64,000 bases of DNA from Paenibacillus sp. FSL K6-1096 (lineage in GTDB: Bacteria; Bacillota; Bacilli; Paenibacillales; Paenibacillaceae). Below are positions 17,960-28,075 of the stretch, one piece after another. The stretch covers positions 3,658,001-3,722,000 of the forward strand of contig NZ_CP150274.1 of the NCBI RefSeq assembly GCF_037977055.1, given 5' to 3'. The notes below the pieces were generated by a model. It was not told where the DNA came from. It ran no database searches and saw nothing but the letters and a program-made list of their open reading frames with translations. Each line of letters starts with the position of its first letter. Positions within the stretch are counted from its first letter, which is position 1. A program made the position numbers and the translations under genes.

Positions 17960-18568
17960 ATGAACATCTCTACCAAAGCCTCATCTCTGAAAGAACCATC
18001 CTGTTTAAAAATATCATATACAGATCCCAATATCTATTCCGCCATCACCCACAGGCTGCTGTTCCACTTCTCGCGTACCCGCCCGGATACACCGGTTGTG
18101 ATTATTTGTGTGGGCACAGACCGCTCTACCGGGGATTCGTTGGGTCCGCTGGTCGGCACCACACTGGCACGCTTCCACAGCCCGTTGTTCCATCTCTACG
18201 GAACGCTGGACGAGCCGGTTCATGCCATTAATCTGGAGGATACCCTTTCCCTTGTCTATGAGAAGCATTCAGACCCGTTTATCATCGGAATCGATGCCTG
18301 CCTGGGCCAGTCCACAAGTGTCGGCTGCATCCAGGTCGTTGACGGACCGCTGCGTCCGGGGGCCGGGGTCAACAAGCAGCTTCCGCCGGTAGGCGACATT
18401 CATTTGACCGGCATTGTTAATGTCGGCGGCTTCATGGAATACTTCGTCTTACAGAATACCCGGCTGAGCCTGGTGATGAAGCTGTCGGATATCATCTCCT
18501 CCAGCCTTTATTCCGCCTTGAAGCAATGGAATCTCCATGCTAGATCTGCTGCAACGCGAGAGCAATAA
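17960..18568 (+). CDS. yyaC: spore protease YyaC
   Basis: YyaC is a sporulation-associated protein related to the germination protease GPR family. The 202-residue protein shows VIICVGTDRSTGDSLGPLVG near residue 50, DEPVHAINLED, IIGIDACLG and GDIHLTGIVNVGGFMEYFVLQ (given here in parts). Start ATG follows AAAGGACGATGAT. It is transcribed toward DUF4446, and the two genes overlap tail to tail by 29 bp. Expression is expected in sporulation, but no sporulation promoter was confidently assigned. Confidence 0.88.
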   Translation: MNISTKASSLKEPSCLKISYTDPNIYSAITHRLLFHFSRTRPDTPVVIICVGTDRSTGDSLGPLVGTTLARFHSPLFHLYGTLDEPVHAINLEDTLSLVYEKHSDPFIIGIDACLGQSTSVGCIQVVDGPLRPGAGVNKQLPPVGDIHLTGIVNVGGFMEYFVLQNTRLSLVMKLSDIISSSLYSALKQWNLHARSAATREQ

Positions 18569-19040
18569 CCTCCTTCTCCTCCGGAGACAGAGCATAGGAG
18601 GACTCTCCCTTTTCAAGCGGCTTGGCATAGATATAAGAGCTCTCGCGGTTGTGCAGACTGCTCAGTACAATTCCGCTATGGTTGTCATCCAGAATGGCAA
18701 GCGAGAAGCTCAGGTCATTGCCGCGCTCCCCGAAGGCGTTATAACGCTTCATAGCCACCTTCGATTTCATCCCGCGCATTCTGGCATGTGCAGCCTCAAT
18801 CAGCTCCTTCTGTTCGCGCTGTCCATCCTCCAGCATATCGCTCTGATTCTTCAGATTGACCAGCAGCGTCTCCAGATCCTCTACTCCATTTCCGCTCATC
18901 ATTGCTTCATATCTGCGGCGCATTTTGCGCAGTCTGGCCCCCTGAACGATCATTAGAATAGCCATCAGAAGTATTACCCCGGTCAGCCCCATCACGAACA
19001 ATGAGATTTGCTCTATTATGATTTCATTAAGTTCCGACAT
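18540..19040 (-). CDS. DUF4446 membrane-anchored protein
   Basis: A 166-residue protein with one N-terminal membrane helix (about residues 10-35), a coiled-coil-like middle (LVNLKNQSDMLEDGQREQKELIEAAHAR region) and a conserved C-terminal domain (FGERGNDLSFSLAILDDNHSG). Such DUF4446 proteins are common next to parB in Bacilli; function unknown. Start ATG follows AAAGGGTGAATCAAC. The 3' end overlaps yyaC by 29 bp on the opposite strand. Confidence 0.82.
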   Translation of the reverse strand: MSELNEIIIEQISLFVMGLTGVILLMAILMIVQGARLRKMRRRYEAMMSGNGVEDLETLLVNLKNQSDMLEDGQREQKELIEAAHARMRGMKSKVAMKRYNAFGERGNDLSFSLAILDDNHSGIVLSSLHNRESSYIYAKPLEKGESSYALSPEEKEVIALALQQI

Positions 19041-19059
19041 GTTGATTCACCCTTTATGT

Positions 19060-20223
19060 TTATCTTGTACGTGATGCGCCGAGCATATCCTGCATGGCAT
19101 ACAGCAGCTTATGAACATCCTCTTCTGTTGAGCTTACTCCGACACTGGCTCTTACCGCCCCGCTGTTCAAGGTATCTACAGCTTGATGGGCCAGCGGAGT
19201 GCAATGCATTCCGGCGCGGACAGCAATCTGATATTCCCGGTCCAGGCGGTGGGCAATATTCGCCGAGTCCTGTCCCTCTGCTACAAAGGCGACAATTCCG
19301 CTGCGCGGAGCGCCAGCCTCAGGACCAAGTATGCGGATCGATGGAATCGCTGAGAGTCCCTCTATCAGCAGCTGAGTCAGCTCCCATTCCTGCCGGTGAA
19401 TCTGTCCGATCCCTAGAGCCTTAACTGCCTTCACGCCGGCCATAAGCCCGGCAATCCCGACTGCATTCTGCGTCCCCGCTTCATACCGGTCCGGGCGCAC
19501 ATTAGGCTGATCGCTATTTTCCGATTGGCTGCCCGTTCCCCCATGCATGAGCGGCTCCAGGTCCAGATGCGGTGAAATATACAGCCCCCCTGTTCCCTGC
19601 GGGCCGAGCAGTCCTTTGTGCCCTGGAAAAGCCAGCAGATCGATATTCATGGCCGCCACATCAATAGGCAGTGATCCGGCACTCTGGGCAGCATCGACCA
19701 GGAATACCGCTCCGTGCGATTTCGCGATATCACCAATCTCGCCAACCGGAAGAATACTTCCCAGCAGATTGGAGCTATGATTGCAGATAACCATCCGGGT
19801 ATTCGGCCGCATCAAGTTTTTAAGCTCCTGCAGATTCAACTGTCCCTGCTGATTCACCTGCACATAATCCACTTCAATTCCAATCGTCCGGCGGAGGTAT
19901 TCCAAAGGCCGGCGGACAGAGTTATGTTCAGTCATCGTTGAGATGACATGATCTCCACGTTGAAGTGTACCCTTAATAGCCATATTTAGCCCCATGGTCG
20001 TATTATGGGTAAAAGCAATATCCTGAGCGTTTGCGACACCGAACAGATCAGCCAGCAACGCCCGTGCCCGGACCAGCACCCGTCCTGTCCCGATCGCCAG
20101 TGAATGGTTGCCGCGCCCGGCGTTTGCGCCTGACTGCTGTAACGCCTCCATCATCGCCGCCGCAACCTCTGGAGGCTTCGGCCAAGAAGTCGCTGCATGA
20201 TCGAGATATACCAGTCCCTCCAT
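19060..20223 (-). CDS. cysteine desulfurase-like class V aminotransferase
   Basis: PLP-dependent enzyme of the cysteine desulfurase/selenocysteine lyase group, predicted to take sulfur from cysteine. The 387-residue protein starts LVYLDHAATSWPKPPEV and has the PLP-phosphate and ring contacts FTHNTTMGLNM, VDAAQSAGS and the Lys-containing FPGHKGLLGPQGTGG. GMHCTP near the C-terminus holds the family Cys. ATG 20223 is chosen for GGGAGG upstream. It lies between DUF4446 and parB; the DUF3343 neighbour two genes away would fit a sulfur/selenium theme, but this is inference. Confidence 0.88.
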   Translation of the reverse strand: MEGLVYLDHAATSWPKPPEVAAAMMEALQQSGANAGRGNHSLAIGTGRVLVRARALLADLFGVANAQDIAFTHNTTMGLNMAIKGTLQRGDHVISTMTEHNSVRRPLEYLRRTIGIEVDYVQVNQQGQLNLQELKNLMRPNTRMVICNHSSNLLGSILPVGEIGDIAKSHGAVFLVDAAQSAGSLPIDVAAMNIDLLAFPGHKGLLGPQGTGGLYISPHLDLEPLMHGGTGSQSENSDQPNVRPDRYEAGTQNAVGIAGLMAGVKAVKALGIGQIHRQEWELTQLLIEGLSAIPSIRILGPEAGAPRSGIVAFVAEGQDSANIAHRLDREYQIAVRAGMHCTPLAHQAVDTLNSGAVRASVGVSSTEEDVHKLLYAMQDMLGASRTR

Positions 20224-20316
20224 TTTCCACCCTCCCTTTTTTCCGTTTAAAAAACATACCCCTCCATATCCGTATTCAGGATATCTCAGGATATGTTTTC
20301 GGCACAAATATCCAAA

Positions 20317-21159
20317 TCAGTTACCCAGCAGCTCCAGTAATCTTTCCAGGTCTTGGGCACTGTAATAGTTTAATTCGATTTTCCCCTTCTCCTTGCCTTG
20401 CTTGATTCTGACCGTCGTTTTGAACCGTTCACGCAGCACTTCTTCAATATTATCAATGTACGGATCACGTTTTACAACCTTTGCCTTGATTCCGTTCGCC
20501 GGCTTGCGGTCGAGATTCTTCACAACCTCTTCCAGCTCTCTTACACTCCATTGCAGCTCTACGCACTGTGCAGCCAGCTGTTTAATGATTTCTGGATCTT
20601 TAAGGCCAACAATTGCCCGGGCATGTCCCATCGAAATTGTTCCACGTGAAACATAATCCTTCACTTCTTCCGGCAGGCTGAGCAGCCGCAGGAAGTTAGC
20701 AATATGCGATCTTGATTTACCCACCTTCAGGGATAGCTCCTCCTGAGTGAGCGAGAACTGATCCATCAGCCCCTGATAAGCGACTGCAATTTCCATCGCA
20801 TTAAGATTCTCACGCTGCAGGTTCTCGATCAGGGCAATTTCCATCACCTGCTGGTCACTAAGGCTGCGGACTACTGCCGGAATCGTAGCTTTGCCGCAAT
20901 ACTGCGAAGCGCGGAATCGGCGTTCACCCGCAATGATCTCATACCCTTTCAACACACTCCGCACGATAATCGGCTGAATGACTCCGTGCTGTCTTATGGA
21001 CTCAGCCAGCTCCTGGATTGCTTCTTCATTGAAGTCCTTGCGGGGTTGATAAGGATTAGCCCGCAGCTGGGAGAGCGGGATCTCTACGACCTTATCATCT
21101 TCATTAATCGATAAGGAAGGTATTAACGCATCCAAGCCTTTGCCTAAACGCTTACTCAT
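20317..21159 (-). CDS. parB: chromosome partitioning protein ParB (Spo0J)
   Basis: ParB binds parS, spreads as a CTP-dependent clamp, and loads SMC condensin near the origin. The 280-residue protein has the N-terminal CTPase motif IIAGERRFRA, the helix-turn-helix around LTQEELSLKVGKSRSHIANFLRLL (about residues 140-165), and a C-terminal dimerisation domain. Its start overlaps the parA stop by 8 bp. A near-perfect parS lies inside its own coding sequence. Confidence 0.96.
   Translation of the reverse strand: MSKRLGKGLDALIPSLSINEDDKVVEIPLSQLRANPYQPRKDFNEEAIQELAESIRQHGVIQPIIVRSVLKGYEIIAGERRFRASQYCGKATIPAVVRSLSDQQVMEIALIENLQRENLNAMEIAVAYQGLMDQFSLTQEELSLKVGKSRSHIANFLRLLSLPEEVKDYVSRGTISMGHARAIVGLKDPEIIKQLAAQCVELQWSVRELEEVVKNLDRKPANGIKAKVVKRDPYIDNIEEVLRERFKTTVRIKQGKEKGKIELNYYSAQDLERLLELLGN
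20638..20653. promoter_or_regulatory. parS site inside parB
   Basis: TGTTCCACGTGAAACA matches the 16-bp parS consensus TGTTTCACGTGAAACA with one change. B. subtilis also has a parS within spo0J. Confidence 0.93.
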
Positions 21160-21913
21160 AAGAAATCACTTCCTTTGCCAGCTCTAAATATACTTCCGCC
21201 CCTTTGGAACGGGAATCATAGGTAATAATTGACTGTCCATGCGAAGGCGCCTCACTCAGGCGCACATTACGCGGAATAATCGTTCTGTATACCTTTTCCT
21301 GGAAATATTTCTTCACTTCTTCAATGACCTGAATTCCCAGATTCGTCCGGGCGTCCAGCATCGTGAGCAATACTCCCTCGATTTTGAGATGAGGATTGAG
21401 ATTCTTCTGCACCAGCCTTACGGTATTAAGCAATTGGCTAAGCCCTTCAAGGGCATAATATTCGCATTGGATCGGAATAATCACGGAGTCGGCTGCGGTC
21501 AGAGAGTTAATGGTAAGGATACCCAGCGATGGCGGGCAATCAATGATAATGTAATCATAGTTCACCTTAACAGCATTCAGCGCCTTCTTCAGCTTCAGTT
21601 CTCTTGATATTGTAGAGACCAATTCAATCTCAGCACCTGCCAGTTGAATAGTTGCCGGAATAATATGAAGGCCTTCGATCTGAGTCTCCAGAATTGTATC
21701 CTGCGGCTCCGCTTCATTAATAAGAATATCATAAATGCAATTTGCTACATCCGCTTTGTTGACGCCAACGCCGCTGGTAGTGTTGCCTTGCGGGTCGATA
21801 TCTACAAGCAACACCCTCTTGCCCAAAGTTGCCATGCTGGCCCCCAGGTTAACAGAGGTTGTTGTTTTACCGACACCGCCTTTTTGATTTGCTATGGCAA
21901 TAATCTTAGACAC
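21152..21913 (-). CDS. parA: chromosome partitioning ATPase ParA (Soj)
   Basis: ParA is a DNA-binding ATPase that works with ParB in origin segregation and, in B. subtilis, modulates DnaA. The 253 residues open with the deviant Walker A KGGVGKTTTSVNLGA and include LLVDIDPQGNTTSG and DYIIIDCPPSLGILT. It starts at GTG 21913 immediately after an upstream TAA, with its ribosome-binding site GAGGTGA inside a possible 40-residue ORF. Confidence 0.96.
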   Translation of the reverse strand: MSKIIAIANQKGGVGKTTTSVNLGASMATLGKRVLLVDIDPQGNTTSGVGVNKADVANCIYDILINEAEPQDTILETQIEGLHIIPATIQLAGAEIELVSTISRELKLKKALNAVKVNYDYIIIDCPPSLGILTINSLTAADSVIIPIQCEYYALEGLSQLLNTVRLVQKNLNPHLKIEGVLLTMLDARTNLGIQVIEEVKKYFQEKVYRTIIPRNVRLSEAPSHGQSIITYDSRSKGAEVYLELAKEVISYE

Positions 21914-22036
21914 TTAGTTCACCTCGAATTGTTTAGGAAGAATCATCTTGTAGTTCATGCTGTCAAACGGCATAATCATCTGAATATACGGGGCATCACA
22001 GTTGCGGAAATACAGAACAAATATGCATGAATTCAT
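21914..22036 (-). CDS. possible 40-residue ORF coupled to parA
   Basis: ATG at 22036 opens a 40-codon frame (starts M-N-S-C-I-F-V-L-Y-F) whose stop TAA directly abuts the parA GTG and whose last codons contain the parA ribosome-binding site. Its own ribosome-binding site is poor (AAGG adjacent to the ATG). Not recognised; may be chance. Confidence 0.25.
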   Translation of the reverse strand: MNSCIFVLYFRNCDAPYIQMIMPFDSMNYKMILPKQFEVN

Positions 22037-22078
22037 CCTTAAGTGTGTATGTGTGATAACATCCGGAGTTAGTCATAG

Positions 22079-22105
22079 AAAAAGCGGCCAACACCTCAGG
22101 GCCGC
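22079..22105 (-). terminator. terminator of noc
   Basis: GCGGCC / GGCCGC stem with a 10-nt loop followed on the minus strand by TTTTT, about 20 nt after the noc stop. Confidence 0.85.
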
Positions 22106-22124
22106 CTTCAGCTTTTGTTGCCTT

Positions 22125-22940
22125 CTATCTTTTGGGAATCTGGATCACAATCTCATAATGATCTCCGCGATCATTCTCGGAAGTCTTAATCTCCATTCCC
22201 GAGCCGGTTACCATATCTATGGAGTGACGAATTGTATTGAGTGCGAGACGTACATCCTTGGTATAAGATGTCCGTTTGGATTTTTTGGTCTGTGCAGCAG
22301 CTTTGTAGAAGGCAATGCGCGCTTCCGTCTGTTTCACGTTCAACTCTTTGGCTATAATCTCAGCCAGCAGCTTCAGTTGCAGCTCTTCGCCGTCCAGGGA
22401 GAGCAATGAACGTGCATGCCGCTCTGTGATCTTCCTCTCCATCAGCGCGGTCTTGACCTGCTCCGGAAGATTCAGCAAGCGGATCTTATTGGCAATGGTG
22501 GACTGGCTCTTACCCAGCCGCTGTGCCAGACTCTCCTGAGTCAATTGATGCAGATCAATCAGCTTCTGATAAGCAATGGCTTCTTCAATAGAGGTTAAGC
22601 CTTCGCGCTGCAGATTCTCGATCAGGGCAATCGACGCCGCCTGGGAATCATTGAACTCGCGAATAAGTGCTGGAATGGTCTCTAAGCCTAGCTTTTTAAC
22701 CGCCCGCCAGCGTCTTTCACCTGCAATAATCTCATACTGGGAATCACGCATACGCACAACGATCGGCTGGATAACTCCATGAGTTTTGATAGTCTGGCAT
22801 AGCTCATCTATCTTCTCGTCATCAAAAATCGTCCGTGGCTGATATGGACTGCTAATGACCTCATGAACCGGGATTTGTTTGATCTCTTCTCCGCTGCTCC
22901 GCTCCGTAAATCCAAAAAGCTTGGTGAATTGTTCTTTCAT
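22125..22940 (-). CDS. noc: nucleoid occlusion protein Noc
   Basis: Noc is a ParB paralogue that binds dispersed chromosomal sites and the membrane to block septum formation over the nucleoid. The 271-residue protein has an N-terminal amphipathic helix ([11 protein letters not shown]), [15 protein letters not shown], the CTPase-type [15 protein letters not shown] and the helix-turn-helix [23 protein letters not shown] 22940 matches the start of B. subtilis Noc; an ATG at 22949 and a GTG further up are less likely. Flanked by rsmG (with a terminator between) and parA. Confidence 0.93.
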   Translation of the reverse strand: MKEQFTKLFGFTERSSGEEIKQIPVHEVISSPYQPRTIFDDEKIDELCQTIKTHGVIQPIVVRMRDSQYEIIAGERRWRAVKKLGLETIPALIREFNDSQAASIALIENLQREGLTSIEEAIAYQKLIDLHQLTQESLAQRLGKSQSTIANKIRLLNLPEQVKTALMERKITERHARSLLSLDGEELQLKLLAEIIAKELNVKQTEARIAFYKAAAQTKKSKRTSYTKDVRLALNTIRHSIDMVTGSGMEIKTSENDRGDHYEIVIQIPKR

Positions 22941-23164
22941 TCCGTTCATAACCACCTAATTTCGTTATAGTACGATCCTCTTAACCTTTCATGCGAAAAG
23001 CCTATCGTACAGCGCAGGAATAGAATCTATTATCATTCCTAGCAATCATCAACTATCCATAAAAGCCTTACTATAGTATTCTATCACTTTTCTGCTAATA
23101 ATCCTATTCTCCATCACGACCTATTTTTCCTGCATTTCCCCCTAAGGACGAGTGCCTATTTGCC

Positions 23165-23208
23165 AAAAAGAAAAGACCAAGCCCAGGGTACACACTGAGC
23201 TTGGTCTT
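23165..23208 (-). terminator. terminator downstream of rsmG
   Basis: AAGACCAAGC / GCTTGGTCTT stem (further CAG/CTG pairing inside) followed on the minus strand by TTTTCTTTTT. Confidence 0.9.
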
Positions 23209-23236
23209 GAACTATAAACCTTAACTATCCAAAATT

Positions 23237-23252
23237 TGTTTCACGTGAAACA
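23237..23252. promoter_or_regulatory. perfect parS site between rsmG and noc
   Basis: TGTTTCACGTGAAACA is the exact 16-bp palindromic ParB-binding consensus, located immediately after the rsmG stop codon. Confidence 0.97.
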
Positions 23253-23253
23253 A

Positions 23254-23976
23254 TCAGATTAACGGCGACTTGGCCGGCACGCCAGGCTTACGCGGGTACT
23301 TGGCTGGTGTAGCACCAGTCTTGCGTACCAGAATAATATGCCTTGAAGAATCTTCCACCGGGAGACTGAAGGACTCCACACGGTCCAGCTCCGCGCGCAG
23401 CTCCTTGAAGCTGCGGTTTGCTTCCGCCAATTCCTCTGCCGGGTCACTTCCCTTCATCGCGGCGAAGATTCCGTCCTTCCGGGTGAACGGAAGACAAAAT
23501 TCATTAAGCAGCGACAACCGGGCCACAGCCCGGGCAGTAACCACCTCATAAGCATCACGATGAGCAAATTGTCTGGCTACATCCTCTGCACGGCCGTGAA
23601 TAAGCTGGACATCAGTCAGTCTCAATGTGTCACACACATGCTGCAGGAAAGTAATACGTTTGCTGAGGGAATCGACAATCGTCAGCTTCAGATGCGGAAA
23701 GCATATTTTCAGCGGAATACCCGGGAACCCTGCCCCGGAGCCAATGTCAGCCAGCGTCTTGATCTCCCCCATCTTGAGGTAGAACGCCAAGGTTAAAGAA
23801 TCATAGAAATGCTTCGTGTACACTTGGCTCCGCTCGGTGATCCCGGTAAGATTCATTTTTTCATTCCAGGAGACAAGCTCCCGGAAATATAGCTCGAATT
23901 GTTCCAGCTGCTCCGGGCTGAGCTGTATTCCATGCTCCCGCAGAGCAGCCGAGAACTCGGCTGCTGTAGTATCCAT
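23254..23976 (-). CDS. rsmG: 16S rRNA (guanine527-N7)-methyltransferase
   Basis: RsmG (GidB) methylates G527 of 16S rRNA using SAM; loss gives low-level streptomycin resistance. The 240-residue Rossmann-fold protein has the SAM motif LADIGSGAGFPGIPLKI near residue 75 and TIVDSLSKRITFL. The last 20 residues are basic and Pro-rich (KYPRKPGVPAKSP). It follows mnmG by 3 nt, in the conserved order mnmE-mnmG-rsmG. Confidence 0.95.
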   Translation of the reverse strand: MDTTAAEFSAALREHGIQLSPEQLEQFELYFRELVSWNEKMNLTGITERSQVYTKHFYDSLTLAFYLKMGEIKTLADIGSGAGFPGIPLKICFPHLKLTIVDSLSKRITFLQHVCDTLRLTDVQLIHGRAEDVARQFAHRDAYEVVTARAVARLSLLNEFCLPFTRKDGIFAAMKGSDPAEELAEANRSFKELRAELDRVESFSLPVEDSSRHIILVRKTGATPAKYPRKPGVPAKSPLI

Positions 23977-23979
23977 AGA

Positions 23980-25866
23980 TTATCCTTTCGCCGCTGTCAC
24001 ACGGTTGTAATGCTCCAGATAGACCAGGAGAATAGAAATATCAGCCGGGGTTACACCCGCGATACGTGAAGCCTGACCGATAGAGATCGGCGCGATCTTG
24101 GTCAGCTTCTGCCGGGCCTCCATCGCCAGTCCGTGAATCTCATTATAGTTGATATCCTCAGGAATCTTCTTCTTCTCCATCTTCTGCAGCTTCTCTACAT
24201 GCAGCAGCTGTTTCTCAATATATCCGGCATATTTAATCTGAATCTCGACCTGTTCCTTCATCTCTTCATCCAGCTCCTCTGGAGCAGGCGATATCCGGTC
24301 CACAAAGCTGTAAGCGACCTCCGGGCGGCGCATTAAGGTCAGCAGATTGCTTCCGTCTACAATTGGTGCAGATCCATATTCAGCAAGCGTCTCATTCACC
24401 TGAACCGGCTTAACCTTCGTCTCCTGCAGACGGATAATCTCCTGCTCTACCCGCGCTTTCTTATCAAGGAAGGCCTCGTAACGAGCCTCAGCAATCAGTC
24501 CAATCTCATGGCCGATCGGTGTCAGGCGGAGATCCGCATTATCATGGCGGAGCAGCAGCCGGTATTCGGCACGCGAGGTCAGCAGCCGGTACGGCTCGTT
24601 GGTTCCCTTGGTAACGAGGTCATCAATTAGTACTCCGATATATCCCTGTGAACGGTCAAGCACGACCGGTTCCTTCTCCTGCACCTTACGGGCGGCATTG
24701 ATTCCGGCGATGATTCCCTGTCCTGCAGCCTCCTCATACCCGGAGGTACCATTGATCTGCCCGGCGGTGAACAGCCCGGGCAGACGTTTGGTTTCCAGGG
24801 AAGGCCAGAGCTGGGTCGGCACCATCGCATCATATTCGATAGCATACCCGTTGCGCATCATCTCCACCTTCTCCATCCCGGGAATCGAACGCAGCATAGC
24901 GAGCTGTACATCCTCAGGAAGACTGGTGGACAGACCTTGTACATAGTATTCCGATGTGTTTTTGCCTTCCGGCTCCAGGAAAATCTGATGCTGCGATTTA
25001 TCGCTGAACCGGACAATTTTATCTTCAATAGAAGGACAATACCGCGGGCCGGTTCCTTCAATAATACCGGTGAACATCGGCGCCCGGTGCAGGTTGTCAT
25101 TAATGATCTGGTGTGTATCCGCCGACGTATAGGTCAGCCAACAAGGGAGCTGCTCATTATCAGAAGATTTGGTTTCGTACGAGAAGAACTTAAGCTTCTC
25201 ATCCCCCGGCTGAATCTCCGTCTTGGAGAAATCAATCGTATCCTTATGCACCCGCGGCGGTGTACCGGTCTTGAACCGGACCAGCTCGAAGCCCAGCTCA
25301 CGCAGATTCTCGGACAGCTTCACGGACGGCTGCTGATTGTTAGGGCCGCTCTCATAGGTCAGCTCGCCCATAATGACTTTACCGCGCAGATAGGTTCCGG
25401 TAGTGAGAATTACAGTCTTGCTGCGATAGACGGTTCCGGTCTTGGTAACAACCCCGGCACAACGTCCGTCCTCGACGATCAGCTCTTCTACCATCCCCTG
25501 GCGCAGTGTCAGGTTCGGCGTCTTCTCCATCGTCTCTTTCATCGCATGCTGATAGAGGAACTTATCCGCCTGGGCACGCAAAGCGTGGACAGCAGGTCCT
25601 TTCCCCGTATTCAGCATCCGCAGCTGGATGAAGGTCTTGTCAATATTGCGGCCCATTTCACCGCCCAGCGCGTCGATCTCCCGCACCACATGGCCTTTGG
25701 CCGGTCCGCCAATCGATGGATTACATGGCATGAAGGCCACCATATCCAGGTTAATCGTGATCATCAGTGTGCGGCAGCCCATCCGTGCAGCAGCCAGTGC
25801 CGCCTCACAGCCGGCATGTCCGGCACCGATGACGACAACATCATAGCTGCCTCCATCATAATTCAT
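23980..25866 (-). CDS. mnmG: tRNA uridine-5-carboxymethylaminomethyl modification enzyme MnmG
   Basis: MnmG (GidA) is the FAD-dependent partner of MnmE that installs cmnm5U at the tRNA wobble position. The 628-residue length is standard. Visible features are the FAD motif [20 protein letters not shown], the catalytic-Cys region [15 protein letters not shown], a second Cys-containing segment near [14 protein letters not shown], and a C-terminal MnmE-binding helical domain with [15 protein letters not shown]. Start ATG follows AAAGGAGGGATAACAGCT, 17 nt after mnmE. Confidence 0.96.
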   Translation of the reverse strand: MNYDGGSYDVVVIGAGHAGCEAALAAARMGCRTLMITINLDMVAFMPCNPSIGGPAKGHVVREIDALGGEMGRNIDKTFIQLRMLNTGKGPAVHALRAQADKFLYQHAMKETMEKTPNLTLRQGMVEELIVEDGRCAGVVTKTGTVYRSKTVILTTGTYLRGKVIMGELTYESGPNNQQPSVKLSENLRELGFELVRFKTGTPPRVHKDTIDFSKTEIQPGDEKLKFFSYETKSSDNEQLPCWLTYTSADTHQIINDNLHRAPMFTGIIEGTGPRYCPSIEDKIVRFSDKSQHQIFLEPEGKNTSEYYVQGLSTSLPEDVQLAMLRSIPGMEKVEMMRNGYAIEYDAMVPTQLWPSLETKRLPGLFTAGQINGTSGYEEAAGQGIIAGINAARKVQEKEPVVLDRSQGYIGVLIDDLVTKGTNEPYRLLTSRAEYRLLLRHDNADLRLTPIGHEIGLIAEARYEAFLDKKARVEQEIIRLQETKVKPVQVNETLAEYGSAPIVDGSNLLTLMRRPEVAYSFVDRISPAPEELDEEMKEQVEIQIKYAGYIEKQLLHVEKLQKMEKKKIPEDINYNEIHGLAMEARQKLTKIAPISIGQASRIAGVTPADISILLVYLEHYNRVTAAKG

Positions 25867-25883
25867 AGCTGTTATCCCTCCTT

Positions 25884-27260
25884 TTATTTGCCTAAGCAGA
25901 ATTGCGAGAAAATCTGGTCCAGCAGTGAATCCGCAGCCGTATCCCCGACAATCTCTCCAAGCTGCTCCCAGGCCAGACGTACATCAATTTGAATCATATC
26001 TATAGGAATCAGCATCTCCGCTGCTTCATAGGCATCCTGCAGTGACTTATGGGCCTTCTTCAGCAAGGCAATATGTCTTACATTACTGACGTAAGTCAGA
26101 TCACCCGACTCCAGCTTGCCTTCAAAGAAGAGCGCCGAGATCGCCTCTTCGAGCTTATCCAGCCCTTCCTCCTCCAGCACAGACATCGGCACAATACTCG
26201 CTTCATCGAAAAAGGAGCGCAGTCTGTCCTTGTCCAGACGGGACGGTAAGTCCATTTTATTCATGATGACCAACGCTTGTCTACCGTGGATTTGTTCCAT
26301 CAGTGCCAATTCATCTTCATGCAGCTCTTCACTGGCATTCAGCACCAGCAGAATCAGATCGGCATCACCGAACGCCGCCTTCGAGCGCTCCACCCCGATC
26401 CGCTCCACCACATCCATTGTTTCACGGATGCCGGCCGTGTCCAGCAGCTTCAGCGGAATATTATTAATCGTTACATACTCTTCTATTACATCACGCGTCG
26501 TCCCCGGAATATCGGTTACAATCGCCTTATTGTCGCGGGCCAGGGCATTAAGCAGTGAGGACTTGCCTACATTCGGCCGCCCCACAATCGCCGTGGTAAT
26601 GCCTTCACGCAGAATTTTGCCTTCGTTGGCTGTCCGGAGCAACTGTTCAATGCCGTCCATCACCTCACGGCTCTTGCTCTTAATGAAATCCGCCGTCAGC
26701 GATTCCACGTCATGCTCGGGATAATCAATGTTCACTTCAATATGAGCCAGGGTCTCGATCAGGGTATGGCGAAGCGCATGAATCTTCGCGGACAGTGAGC
26801 CTCCTACCTGCTTCAGGGCAACAGAGAAGGCCCGGTCCGACTTGGAGCGGATCAGGTCGATGACCGCCTCCGCCTGGGACAGATCAATCCGTCCGCCCAG
26901 GAAGGCCCGCTTGGTGAACTCCCCCGGCTCGGCCAGGCGGATGTCCTGCTGCAGCAGCAGGTCCATCACTCTTCTTACAGAGATGATGCCGCCATGGGCG
27001 CTGATCTCCACCACATCCTCTGTTGTGAAGGAACGCGGTCCCTTCATGACTGTGACCAGCACTTCCTCCAGCTGCTCCCCGTTCTGAGGACTGACGATAT
27101 GCCCGTAATGCACGGTATGGGATTCTGCCTCTGTCAGGGGAATGCGGCTCCGGAACAGGGGCGCCACCTGGGGTATCGCCTGCGGTCCGCTCACCCGGAT
27201 GATGGCAATGCCGCCCTCCCCCAGAGCTGTCGATACAGCGGCAATGGTGTCACTAAGCAT
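25884..27260 (-). CDS. mnmE: tRNA modification GTPase MnmE
   Basis: MnmE (TrmE) is a GTPase that acts with MnmG on wobble uridines. The 458-residue protein has an N-terminal tetrahydrofolate-binding domain ([22 protein letters not shown] region), a G domain inserted in a helical domain ([26 protein letters not shown]) and the C-terminal CLGK with catalytic Cys. ATG 27260 is preferred because AGAGGTGA is well spaced; the GTG at 27272 lies within it. Upstream a terminator separates it from jag. Confidence 0.95.
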   Translation of the reverse strand: MLSDTIAAVSTALGEGGIAIIRVSGPQAIPQVAPLFRSRIPLTEAESHTVHYGHIVSPQNGEQLEEVLVTVMKGPRSFTTEDVVEISAHGGIISVRRVMDLLLQQDIRLAEPGEFTKRAFLGGRIDLSQAEAVIDLIRSKSDRAFSVALKQVGGSLSAKIHALRHTLIETLAHIEVNIDYPEHDVESLTADFIKSKSREVMDGIEQLLRTANEGKILREGITTAIVGRPNVGKSSLLNALARDNKAIVTDIPGTTRDVIEEYVTINNIPLKLLDTAGIRETMDVVERIGVERSKAAFGDADLILLVLNASEELHEDELALMEQIHGRQALVIMNKMDLPSRLDKDRLRSFFDEASIVPMSVLEEEGLDKLEEAISALFFEGKLESGDLTYVSNVRHIALLKKAHKSLQDAYEAAEMLIPIDMIQIDVRLAWEQLGEIVGDTAADSLLDQIFSQFCLGK

Positions 27261-27287
27261 GTTGGTATTCACCTCTTCATTGGTTTT

Positions 27288-27328
27288 GAAAAAAACAATG
27301 ACCCCTCGTATTGGTCAAGGAGTCATTG
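27288..27328 (-). terminator. terminator between jag and mnmE
   Basis: CAATGAC-CCT / AGG-GTCATTG stem followed by TTTTTTTC on the minus strand, 13 nt past the jag stop. Confidence 0.88.
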
Positions 27329-27340
27329 CAGCATATAGTT

Positions 27341-28075
27341 CTACTTGAGCGTTATAACGACGCGGCGGTTCGGTTCCTCGCCCCGGCTGAGCGTATTCAC
27401 CTGGCGGTGATCCTGCAGCCGGGAATGGATAATCTTGCGCTCCTGCGGGGACATGGGCTCCAGGACAACCTCTTTGCGGGTCCTTACCACACGTCCTGCA
27501 AGACGGTCAGCCAGCTCCTCCAGCGTCTTCTTGCGGCGTTCCCGGAAATTCTCCGCATCCAGCACCAGCCGGATGAAGCTGTCGGAATAACGGTTGGCAA
27601 CAATATTAGCCAAATATTGCAGCGCATCGAGAGTCTGGCCTCTTCTGCCGATCAGCAGCCCGAGATCCGGACCCGAGATTTGCAGAACAGTTGATTCTTT
27701 GGTATGCACAATTTCAACTTCTACTGAAAGCCCCATGCTCTTGGCAACATCCACAATGAAATGAACGGCCTCCTGGTAAGCTTCCTCCACCTGTTGTCCG
27801 GAATCCTGGCGCGGTACACCGCCGGTAGCCTCTGGTTTGCTCTCTCTGGCTGACTGCTGAGACAGTAGCGGAGCACTCGCCGCTGATGCCGGTGCGGCTT
27901 CAGGAATCAAGGTTAATTCGACCTTGGCCCCCTTCGCACCGATCAATCCAAGGAATCCTTTTGACGGCTGTTCAAGTACGTTGACCGTTACCCGGTCCTT
28001 GTGAACCCCAAGCTGATTAAGTCCCCGTTCTACAGCTTCTTCAATGGTTTTCCCTGTCGCGACGACTTTGCTCAT
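27341..28075 (-). CDS. jag: RNA-binding protein Jag/KhpB
   Basis: SpoIIIJ-associated RNA-binding protein that with KhpA affects cell elongation in several Firmicutes. The 244-residue protein has an N-terminal Jag_N domain (ATGKTIEEAVERGLNQLG; SKGFLGLIGAK), an Ala/Ser/Gln-rich linker (about residues 65-95), a KH domain with GLLIGRRGQTLDAL, and a C-terminal R3H domain ending SRGEEPNRRVVI. Its ATG overlaps the yidC stop (ATGA). Confidence 0.95.
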   Translation of the reverse strand: MSKVVATGKTIEEAVERGLNQLGVHKDRVTVNVLEQPSKGFLGLIGAKGAKVELTLIPEAAPASAASAPLLSQQSARESKPEATGGVPRQDSGQQVEEAYQEAVHFIVDVAKSMGLSVEVEIVHTKESTVLQISGPDLGLLIGRRGQTLDALQYLANIVANRYSDSFIRLVLDAENFRERRKKTLEELADRLAGRVVRTRKEVVLEPMSPQERKIIHSRLQDHRQVNTLSRGEEPNRRVVITLK

